In this document: positions 33,701-45,700 of the stretch, piece by piece
How the letters are laid out: every line of letters starts with the position of its first letter
How positions within the stretch are numbered: position 1 is the stretch's first letter
NCBI GenBank assembly: GCA_903813345.2
Contig: CAIIXF020000012.1
Span: 1-64,000, forward strand
Length of the DNA: 64,000 nucleotides
DNA from: Owenia fusiformis
Lineage: Eukaryota > Annelida > Polychaeta > Sabellida > Oweniidae
Direction of reading: 5' to 3'
The notes under the pieces: generated by a model
The model's database searches: none
What the model saw: the letters and a program-made list of their open reading frames with translations, nothing else
Told to the model about the DNA's origin: nothing
Program-made: the position numbers and the translations under genes

Positions 33701-36700
33701 TGATGAATATGGAGTGCATTTAAAGACAACTAGCATCAAACCTTCACAAAACTACATGCAACTGGGTCTTAGTCATCATAAAAACATGTCATTCCTCAAA
33801 CACAATGAGTAACACTTAATTGTTCCATCTGTAGGTACCATTCACTACCAGTTAGTAGCTGTGAGAAACAGTGTAGGAAACAGTGTAGGAAACAGGAAAA
33901 GGCTGTGAGTGAACATGAGGGCTTTGGAAGACTAAACAAGGCTTTGCAACAGAGCCTAGATGACCTAGAGGCCAAACTTAATAGCAATACATTCACACAG
34001 GGGGACTGATCAGCTGTGCATGCTAAATTACAGAATGTCCAGGTATGTCCAATGAAAGTCTGAATCTTTATCTCAATGAATGATTTTAATATTTAATTTC
34101 CAAACATTTTGTTATGTATTCATTTCAGAACTTACTGTCCTACAACGAAGAAGAAAATCATAAGCTTAGAGCTAAATCACCCAAAGTGACATTAAATCAC
34201 AAAGTCTTGGGTATTTTCAATTAAATTTTTATTTTATACACATCTCACTGACATTATCCACAAATTTGTTCAAGTCACTGCCATATGCAATGCATACAGT
34301 TATCTGCTCAGCATTAAAGCAAGAAGGCACAGCACCCACCTGAGAATTGTAAAACCGGCTTAATTTCATCTTCCTAAAAATTCATTTGCATCCACTTAAA
34401 AATGAGAAAAATAATGAAAAATGGGCATAGTTTTACCAGTTTTGGTCTGAATTGTGAAAATGAGAATTTTGCACCAACTTGATAAAAAATGCCTTATCTG
34501 GTGCCTGATAATTGAAATCCTGAAAATACGGCAAATTGCCATGTTTCTAGTTTTATAGTCACTTCAATTGATTCAATGTAGCAATTTGTGACATTGATTT
34601 ATAGGAATCAGATATATGATAATTATGTAAGTTTGGTCGATCTTTCCATTGATATATCAAACTTGATACCATCTATTTTGATTTTGGCTGTAGAGGGGGG
34701 GGGGGGGGCAGGGCTTATTTGATAGTTAAGAATAGCATTTTAGAGTCATATTACCATTTGAATTATGGAAGCTACTTTAGCTTTATCAATATGCAAATCT
34801 AAAATTTTATGAATCATGTTTTCACAGAACACAAGTAATTTTTTGAATGGAACCCCTGAAGGACTTACAATTTCGCATATATCTTTAGACTTTGAAGCTG
34901 ACACTAATGAGTGAGAAAAGTTTGGTAGACAGAAGGAGGGAGACATTCTCAGAGTTGCAGACACAGAGTGGTGACCCTCATTTTACCTTAGAGAAGAATC
35001 TTGTTGTTGAGAGATACCACATGCTTCTCGACAAAGTGGAGGTATGATCTAGAGATACTTTATATGATGCACTGTTACATTGGGTAATTTTAATACTACT
35101 GGTACAAAAATAAACTTCCAACATTGAGGATGAGTTGGCTATAGGATCAATTACTCAGATGTGAGTAGGTAGTTACCAGTTTCGCCACCAGGCGGCTGAG
35201 TCGGGGGAAATAACATGGCAGGGTATTACAAATTTCCCTTAAACTTGAATATTCATCAGTTTTAGTGGTTCACTTTTCATATTACCCTTATGTATCTGAT
35301 AGTTATTCAAATTAAAATATGTCCAGTAAAGGAAAATGTTATCTGCCCAACACAAGAAAAGATATTTCACTTTTTGTGATTTTACAACATGGGGTCTATG
35401 GGGAATCTCCCCGACCTAGAAGTCACATTTTCAAAGAAAATTAAATTTTCAAAGTTGATAAACTCTTATCAAAGCCACATTTCTAGATGTAATTTTACAT
35501 GTAGATTCGAAATATGACATCAGTTTGACTGAAGTTTGAATTTTTAATGACGTAAATCAAGATTATTTCTACTCGCACCTAGTCTATTGTCTAATGGATG
35601 AGTTGTCTTGGGGATCAATTGACTTTGGGGATCAATTGACTTTGGGATGAGTTGGTTCTTAGCAACCAGTTGTCTTGGAAATCAGTTGTCATGGGGACTA
35701 ATTGACCCTGCAATCTACATGTATCGTGTACAAAAGAATATGTAAATCAGGGTGTTTGTTCTTGCAAATGGATATCCATTTGATCTCATTTCTTTGATCT
35801 GATCTCTCTTTTAGGATTTATTAAGGGAATGTGACAATGTATTGTCAAACCACATATACCAGGAGGCACTGGAAAAATGCAACAGAATGAATAGATGGAG
35901 AAACCATTGAGTAACCTGGAGGGGGATAGGCACACCACACAAGCTCAATTACTCAAGGTAAATTTTGGGATATTTTACAGAATGAAGCCGAAATTATACA
36001 CAGGGTGTTCCATCAAAATTGTATTCCCACATACTTGAACCCTCAACCCTTATAAACAGATGTCTCAAAAGAAATTGTAGAGATTATCTAAAGTTACATT
36101 TCTCTCTCATTTGTATGGATACTTCAAGAGATGAAAGCACAATGCAAACTCAACTAGCACGAGTGAAGGTCTTCTTATTTACTATTAAAAACCCTCTCGT
36201 AGTAATACAGTGCAAATGTATTTCTCTAACATATTTTACATTCAAAATATTACAAGTTACGGAGAATGAAAAATGCAACTCATCTAAAATTATCCGGCGT
36301 AATTGCTCAGATTATTAAAGCTAAAAGCATTACTTCAAGCAAACAAAGTGACTGTATGTAAATGAAAGTATAATTTCTCCAAAAAGGATATTCCTGTACA
36401 AATAGAGGATGGCCAGAGCCTGCTTCATCCCATGCAGACACGGGAGAGAAAACTCTGACAAATTTCTTGGTATTGGGTCCAGACACCATCCGGCAAAACC
36501 TTCACTACGATTATGAAACTTTGACAAAACGACTCGCAGATACCAAGGGCACATTAGAGAGCTGTCTCCTGGAGTTGTCACAGTATGGTAACCGCACAGA
36601 TCAGGTGAGAATGAGTATCTTTATTCCAAAAAGTTGGGAAATGATGCTTATTAAGTGAGCATTTGAACACTGATTTTGAGGAAAAACAATTAAACACTGA

Positions 36701-39700
36701 AGATATGTCTCAGAGTCCAACAATTTATGCAATTTTTAAACTAACTCTTTATATGACTTGAAATAAGAAACAATTGAGGCACAGGGTGAGCCAAAAATGT
36801 TAATCGAAACAAATGTTAAAAACTAAGTCATTCAGCATTGTTTAAGATCATATTTATAATCACCATTAAACCTTTTCAATTTTCTTCATCTTAGAAGTAT
36901 GGCTATATTATACTAAAGCTGAAGGCATTTTAGAGTAGATCACAATTATGGCATTGTTTTTCTGATTCTTGCCTCAGAAAATTAAAAATGGCTGGAATAG
37001 GCCATAACTTAGAGATATGATACTACAATGATCTATTTATTGAAGGGAAGAGTGCGATGGTAAATATTACATTGTGACTGTACAGTTCATGATTTATATA
37101 TGTTCGTTGGGATTCCCTATGCCTTGGAGTTGCCAATTTCTAGTTGTAAATTGTGAATTGTAGGTTCTACAACATGAGTCAGAACATCCCCAGGTTCTAC
37201 AACATGAGTCAGAACATCCCCAGGTTCTACAACAACATGATTCAGAACATCCCGAGGTGCTACAACATGAGTCAGAACATCATCAGGTTCTACAACAACA
37301 TGAGTCAGAACATCCCCAGGTTCTACAACAACCTGATTCAGAACATCCATCACCAGGTTCTACAACAACATGAGTCAGAACATCATCAGGTTCTACAACA
37401 ACCTGAGTCAGAACATCATCAGGTTCTACAACATGAGTCAGAGCAATGCATCCCCAGGTTCTACAACAACATGCGTCAGAATATTCCCAGATTCTACAAC
37501 AACAGGAGTCAGAACACCATCAGGTTCTACAACAACATGAGTCAGAACATCAGCAAGAGGCTCTCGGGGTTGTCAGTTCATGATAACAGAAGAACTATCG
37601 CTTGATGTTGGAGGTATAATAACAAAACTGTATGACAGGGATGATTTTGAAGCTTTGTGTTTACAGATGAAGAAGCTCTCTACATGTTTGTTATGTGTTA
37701 CAAAAAGTACACCTTTTCAAAATCATCTTAATGTTCATTGGGACAATGGCCTGGTAGTATACAGGAAAATACTTTTGTCTTGCTGCTTTGGTTGTGCGCA
37801 AGCTATCGAAATATTGATGAAATAGTGGTTAGTAGAATTTATTAAGTAAATTGATCAGAAGTATTTGAATTTATAGTACTTACGAAAACATTTGGTGAAA
37901 AATATCACTCTTGATAGCTAATACATTTTTATAGTCTCTGTCAGAGTGTTATTTAGATGGAAATCGGTGTTTGTTACAAGGTTACACTGAATGTGTGCAA
38001 ACAATCTTTTGTAGAAATGCCTTGTTAACTTCATGTAAAGATATTCATTTGCAATAACTTTGTAAAGTACATATAGTCATTTAATAAGGGAAATCTTAAA
38101 TGGATGAAAATGGTGGAGAGTATAAGATTTCTACTTGGCGAATAAATATGAATACTGTTATTTCAATACAGGATTTATCATACATAAAAATTGGAGATTG
38201 GTTAGCTCATTACATTTGGATGATCTTTAAGATATTCAATTAATGGTTCTTGCACAGTGAGCCTCTGAGAATAACAAGGCGTCTGTTGTTGGTAAACATT
38301 GGATTTCTTCTAAAAATTCAAAAATTGAAGAAGCAGCGGTTCTGGTGTTTTGTATTCTTTAGTTTTTGAGGGCTTTCATTGACATTTAATCATGGGGTTG
38401 TGGAAATTGTTTTTTCTTGTCAAATTTAACCAGTAATTGCAGTATTCATTATCACCCTATGCAGACAGAGCCTGTGGGAAATATTGGGTGCGGAGCAAAT
38501 GAGCGGAGGGTGCGGAGCTAACGGTTATTTTCACAATTTTATTGATATTTGGTGTCAAATACACATATCTTGGTATATTTGAAGTCCCAAAACGGCTTAG
38601 TTTCAGAAATATCCCAATTTTAAATTCAAAAATGACCGTTAGCTCCGCACCCTCCGCTCATTTGCGCCGCACCCAATATTTCCCACAGGCTCTGTCTGCA
38701 TAGGGTGATTATGTAGGCATTTTAGTTTATGTGGACATACCTGAATCAGTGCATTTGCTGTGGTGTTATTGCCAACTCAAGGGTATGATATTGAGAAAAA
38801 TATCGACGATGATGCTTTTAGCTGTGATCACTTAGGTTTTCATACTCTACAGCTACTATTTTTATCTGCATTAAACATGTTGAAAATCATCACTCACTAT
38901 AATATATCAATCAGTTCTGTTAATCAAAATCAATGTGTTAATATTGAGACAAAATTCAATAAGAAAGTCACATTTGCACTCATTGGAATTGTGCGCTCAT
39001 TAGATATAATATGGTTTACAGGTATATGTATTACATTTTTTATTATATCTCATATACTACAGTAAAACCTGTTTTAGTGCACACCACTTAAGATAGATTT
39101 CACATCGACTCCTGTATATAATCCCCTCTAGTTAGAAAATACCTATCGTGAACACTTTTTGTGGCTCAATAGGTGTTCACTATTTACAGGTTTTACAGTA
39201 TTTGAATTTATTGGAATATATGTAAATGTGTCTTTATTTGTGATCGATGTACAATGTACTTGATGTTTCAATACTGAATGCATACATTTTTGGCTTTTGC
39301 AAAATATATATTGTCACTAGTCCACAGTAGGGACAATAGGAATTAGCCACATCCAGAAATGGAGATAAAATTTGTTAATGTTCAGGATTGAAGTGAGTCA
39401 ACAGGTATATGCAGAATTATAAAACTTTATAAATCGCTTGATAAAATGAATAGTCACATGGGTTGACCTTGAAATAGCATGTGTAAATAGTTATTTGCAA
39501 TAGAAATAAATAAATCAGTACATCAAACTTTCTTTATTAGTTTATTTGATCCAGACTTGAATACAGCATCAACTCCAAATACTTCAATGAAGTTCAAGGC
39601 CAGCTATTATCAGAAATTATAACATTAATTAAAACCTCATCTACATCTGTAATCCCAAATACCTTTGAAAACGTAAACTTGAACACATAAGGACTCCAAC

Positions 39701-42700
39701 TCCTAATTGCAATAGCCAATTCATCTTTGAATTTCGAGAACAAATTTTATTCTATTTTGAGAGCCTTTATCGGCATGAATTCAAATTGACAGAAAGGTAA
39801 AAGGTCGGGCAATTAATCCAATTCATGAATACCAAAGGATGCTACATCCCGGGTTTAGAGTGTTTTGCATTTCGTTCAGTTTATGGCGCCTCTACCGGCA
39901 AAAGTTAAAATAGCACTGGTTTCGAGACTATTTAAGTACGGGTCAAGGGATGCAGGAGAAATGAGTCGGAGGATGATATATCCCCTGGGTTTTATACAGC
40001 ATTTTATTGTTTTAAGTTTAAATCTGGGATGTAGCCGGCATTTGACGGGGGGGGGGGGGGGGGTCGATTTTAAAAAAATCCAAGGGATTCACTTTTGAAA
40101 TGGCCCGAAAATGACCAAAACCATTTGAAAAAGTGCTCAGAATGGTGAAAACTGCATGGTTTTGAAAGCATTTTTGGCAATGGTAGAGGGTCCTGGCTAC
40201 GGGCCTGTTACATAAGTTTGTTAATGATAGATTCAAACTGATAGCATGGTCATACGGGGGTCCTATCCATAAATACTCTGATAGGACGCTGTCCCGGGGT
40301 TTTCGTGTCGTTTCGTTCAGTAAATAGCACTGGTTGCGAGACTATTTTAGTACGTGTTTCGTATCCATAATACTCTGATAGGACGCTGTCCCGGGGTTTT
40401 CGTGTCGTTTCGTTCAGTAAATAGCACTGGTTGCGAGACTATTTCAGTACGTGTTTCTAGCACGGGTTTTAGAAACCCGGGTTTTGTCAGTGTTTGCCAT
40501 CGACCCTTTCTCTCTAAACCCCTCTCTTATCCGCCATGTCTTTCCCTGTTTACCTTTTCCCCATAGTTTAGCAAGGAAGATCACGGTCTAAAACGTCAAA
40601 AGCTTTCGAGATTCCAATAAAAGCAAGATATGAATTAAGCTTTTTATCTTTTCTTAGGCTACAAAGACCCTTTTGGGTAAATATGTGGTTCTCAAGTCTT
40701 TTCCCTTATGATATTGCATTTGTACACGGATTGAAAATATCTTGAAATTACAAAACCGTTTTCTAAGATTGATCATCACCAAAAGTGAGAACAATAATGT
40801 TCCATATCGACAATTTTTAAGTAATTTAAATTCAATTATAGAACAAACTTTTTGAATAGTAATAGCTTCCACGTTTATTTAGTGAAATAATTTAGAATAG
40901 AACTGAAAATGAACTATTGGAATACTACATCCATTTCTAACTAAGTAAAATAATATTATGTTTGGACCATCATATTCATAGTTGTGATTCATATATGAAA
41001 CAATTTATTTTAGACAACCGTTTATTAGCATTATATATTATATTATATTATATTATATTATATTATATATTTTACATGGCACAAGTACAACTTTAATTTT
41101 TCTCTGTTATTTTACCCTTTGAGTAGTATACCTCTTTGGGCGCCCAGGTCATATGGTATGTACTATGGTATGTATGTTTGATTGGATTTTAATCAACTAA
41201 AAATTACTATGATCTGATTCGTAATTAATCTAGTGCTATATACCTACCTATGCAGTTTGGAGGATGTACTGGGGACCACACCCCTGTCATCTGGCAGGTT
41301 CGACTGTCAGCTCCGATAAGTTGATAACATTCATCACATTCGTACCTTAGTGTTGCCCCATTTGAATATCTACCAGATTCGACGGTACCCTTCACTGTAC
41401 CATGTTCCAGAACAGTCTCTAAAGACATACAGCCAGATTCTAAAACAGTTAAGTATAGAATGATTAGCTATTCCACTGGTGATCCGCTGGATTACGCTGG
41501 TTACCGAAACGGTTCGTTTTGGTAACAAAATATCGGAACGTTGAAGGTACGATTTTTCTATTTTCCTTATTTCACGCCTTGTAGGCAGAATCCCCATGAC
41601 TTTTTTGTCTCAAACGTATATCAGTATCATATGTTTTAGAAAATGTACATGTTTGCGAAAAAATAGCTCAGAAGACAACAGAATCGTAGATTCAATTCCT
41701 CACTTAAGTACATAAACGGTTTGGGTTAAAAGTGCAGATCTTAACCGTTTTTCGAAAAACCGTTTATATAACTGAATTAAATCGACGATTCTGTTGTCTT
41801 CTGAATTATTTGCTCGCAAATATGTACATTTTCTTAAGCATATATGATACTGATACACGTTTGTGTTAAAAGTGTGGGAATTCTGCCTACAACGTGTGAA
41901 ATAAGGAAAAAATGAAATAAGGAAATAAGGAAAAAATCGTTGTTCCGACATTTTGTTACCAAAACGAACCGTTTTGGTAACCAGCGTAATCGAGTGGATC
42001 ACCAGTGTATACTATCCCATTGGTGCGACACGACTATGGATTAGTTATTCATTTTCTACATAAAAATAGCCTCCAGTAGATGTATTGGTAAACATTAGAT
42101 CTTTCTAATTACTTTTTTACAGGTAATTGAAACAGAAACATTTACTCATAAAATAAAAAAGGGTTTATGTAAAAAACCGAGTGTTTGGGTAACTGGGTAG
42201 GAGGGTACCTACACCCTACTAGGGCTAAAACTACACTGAAAAAGATTGATTCCTTCCATCATAAACATAGTTTTATAACAAATTGACATAACTGGGAATC
42301 ATTTCTTTAAATTTCGGTCAAATATTTAAGGAGTCCAGCCAAAGTTTTTCAGGATCCCCTCCCTTTTGATTTCTAGGACCTTGTGCCCCGCCATCAGGTT
42401 TTCACAGAAATCGACAACGTTTTATATACCTTTGCAAACTGGAATTGGTTGAGCCCATCTACCAGTCTTGTGACAGACCATATAATAAATATTTCCAAGA
42501 ATAGCGTAGCCAGACTGACAGCCAAAAACAATGCTATCAGAGTATTTATTACCAGAAAGCTGTCCGCGAAGGACAACCAATTTGCTGTTCGTATCCAAAG
42601 TAACGGTAGGACATGTAAATTTACTTTCTGGAAAAAGACGAACAACAATTAAAATATTTTCCATCATGTTCTGATAAGAAAATGATTTTAATCAATTGAA

Positions 42701-45700
42701 ATGGTTATCAATAAACCTTGTGGGTTACTGTTGTAAACTTTATCCCCCCCCCCAAATTAACGATCATGTGGTTCGGGATACAACAGTCTACCTTTCAATT
42801 TATAATTTGCCCTTTGGATCTCCTGCTGAAAGGTAGACTGTTGTGTCATGAACCACGTGAACGTTATTTTGGGCGGGGTAAAGTTGCTAGTTGCAAGTTA
42901 ACAGTATTTTGGACTTCTATCTCTCTAAATTGAGTTACTGAAGCAACAAGGACACAAACGTGTACATCATATCCCTAATGGGTGATTTTATGAATGCCGA
43001 ACACTAATCAGTCGAAAAGAGAAGATTTTTAGACAAAAATCCAATGTGGCCGCCTTAAAATTTACCCAGACTGCTCAAAACTAAGTAGTTTGAGATTTTC
43101 ATACAGAGAATCATTCCTAAAACTTTGAAATCGATCTGTCAACTGGTTTGCCAGGAAACATGTAAACAAGACTTTATAGAGAAGATTTTAAGACCGAAAA
43201 TCAAAATTAGCCACCTTAAAATTTACCCAGTTTGCGGAAAATCTAACTTGTTTTAGATTTTCATACTAATAATCATCCCTTAAAATTTGAAATTGATCCT
43301 TCAAACGGTTATAGACTGAAAACGCATAGACAAGACTTTACAGACATGGTTTTAGGACGAAAAATCTTTTTCAGATGTCATCAAAACACTGAGCATCAGA
43401 ACAATGCTTTTTAAAAATTCTCGAGATATATAAACCAAACACTGTCAAAAACTAAAACTAAATTATGGATTTTTGAATTATGGAAGTAATGACCTTTCAC
43501 CCCTACCAAAGAAGGAACATTTTGAAAACGTTTAAAAGAAAGTATATAAGATATAAGACCCCTTCCAAATATACCATTTTTGCAGACAAGGATATTAGCA
43601 TTTGACTACAAAATGGCTAGATGAAGTAAGTTTCGAGTCAAAAGGTCAATAATAGTCAAAGTTCTAGGATAAAATATCCGCTTCCCACCTACCTAAAAGA
43701 ATAGGTAGAGCCCAGAAGAAGTATGAACTTTTTCACCTCTAAAATAAATAACTTTGTTTCAAAAATAGAAAATTCTCTGATTTGTCGGATTAAGGTACAT
43801 TGCCCACCTTCCGATGAAAGTACGAGAGTTCTTTTCTCTTGTTTCAGTAATTGTGTTAAAAACTGTTTAATGTAACTGTTGCCTGGTAGCTTAAAACATG
43901 ATGTTTCATACCAAGGCACTTGAACATAATTGTGTCCCAATTTCCATCTGACAGGCATTCTAGTGCTCGTCTTCCCTTTTCTCTCACGTATGGCTTCCTG
44001 CAAGAACCAACAATTCGATCTCCCACTTTGTTTCCGGTGAGGTGTCCGCCACCAATCAAATATCCATGTTTTGGCAAAACAAGGTCAGGGCAGTCCCCTG
44101 TATTTGACACTACAATAAAAGCAAATCGTAGCTAAAGCACAATACTTCCGACCCATCATTTAAATTACGGAAGATCTACGAGATATTATTTTGATCAATG
44201 TTCAAAATGTTTTTCTTGGAATGTTTTGTAATGCATGTTTTGTGTTGTGAAAGTGTGACTCAGAGTTTCCGGTTCTATGTTACATACTTTACATATATTC
44301 GAAGTCCTACCATTTGTCCATTTGTTAACTTTTACCATAATATTCCCCTTTCCAATAACCAATTTAATTACAGTTCTGCAACACTTTAAGACTCTTGGGT
44401 CTGATTTTGCAATATGCCACCATATAATGGGTTTAAAAATTGGGGATACAATTCTAAACATATAATTTTTTTTTGAAAGTATGCATTCCATTTGCCATTT
44501 TCGTATTTCAGTTTGGTGCACTTTGTTTTCAACAATATTGTTCCATTTTACTTTAGGTAATTCATATTCATTATACATCATTCTATATATATAGCTATCA
44601 AGGTTATATGCCTATGCTATCTGGATGCATATTGGTGAGAAGCTATTTAGGCTCTCATAGGATGCATTGATTATGCGTAATACAGCTACCCTTTTAAAGG
44701 TGCTTGAAAATGGCAGAGATAGTAGTTGCCATAAGAGCATTTTTTTAGTTTATTAATGACTTCGATATTTGTTATTTTCCCGTTTGGACAAAAACTATGC
44801 TTACACATTAATCGCATCTCCCGCATATCCCACACAATAACAGACAGTACGTACGTCTACAAACAGGCATGGTGATATCCCATACCAATCCATCAGTAAA
44901 ATTCCAAGGAAGCCAAGGACTGGCAAGAGTGCTTCGTTTTAAACATGTCAATGTTGGACTTCCATCGAGTGTATACCCTGGATCACACACAAACGTTACC
45001 GAATCACCAATTGTGTTGTTTGACAGTTTGCCGTTTGTGATGTAACCATTTTCAGGAATACTAAGGGCCGGACACTCTGTTAAACTCATTTCTAGAAAGG
45101 GAAAAAATCTGTGAACAACACGCTTATCTCTTCAGTTGAGCTCGGAGCTATTTATCAAAAACCAAAAGTGGCGCAAGTAAACCCTAGATCTCTCCTTTTG
45201 CTAATGATTGCGTAGAGGTTGCTTTTGTTTTCATGTTGTTACTAAGCAATGTTGATATTCTTACTTATGCATATAGGCGTTTTCTGTGTCCATACAGATT
45301 CGAACATACACTTGATCTGATCGTCGCCCCATAGCACTAATCCAGGTTCACACGTGAATGTAACTTGGTCCTCGTATACATTATTGCTTGGTTTGCCTGT
45401 TAGCAATATCAAACCTCGGGTGTCACCTGGGAAAATGTCTGGGCATTTGCCACTGGCTGTAAATATTAGTCTTGAATTAGACTGCAATTTGGACATTCTT
45501 CATAATCCCCCATCATTTATGAAATTTAATCATTAGTCTCCAGTGATCACCATTCTTCAAAATGCTTTGTGTCTGTTCATTAAAATTCGTCAAAAAGCAT
45601 TATCAGTTCTTAGAACTATTTTGGAGGATATTCAAGATTATTCATGTTTGCGAATGTTCATGAAAATGCATGCTTTTCAATTTAAAAACAAATTCTTCAA

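Larger units (their letters stand above)
32974..36604 (+). pseudogene. Decayed spectrin-repeat-like gene fragment, six exon remnants
   Basis: Exon-like blocks at 32974-33100, 33835-34042, 34129-about 34205, 34889-35041, 35815-35957 and about 36380-36604 read as helical coiled-coil protein; most are bordered by AG and GT. Examples: ALREMIVYGSELDSISENG, EHEGFGRLNKALQQSLDDL, EKNLVVERYHMLLDKVE, LHYDYETLTKRLADTKGTL. Several are broken: frameshifts in the first block, TGA at 34007-34009 in the second, a one-base loss near 35893 in the fifth and a frame change near 36445 in the sixth. Retained introns mean the copy arose by DNA duplication, not retroposition. The pattern suggests a giant spectrin-repeat protein (nesprin or dystonin group); that identification is tentative. 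It lies inside the long gene B intron on the opposite strand. Confidence 0.6.

Noticed and set aside
37117-37605. Long frames on both strands with repeated YNNMSQNIPRF- or VVEPGDVLTHV-like units
   Set aside because: They translate a 30-36-bp minisatellite; openness on both strands follows from the unit length rather than selection.
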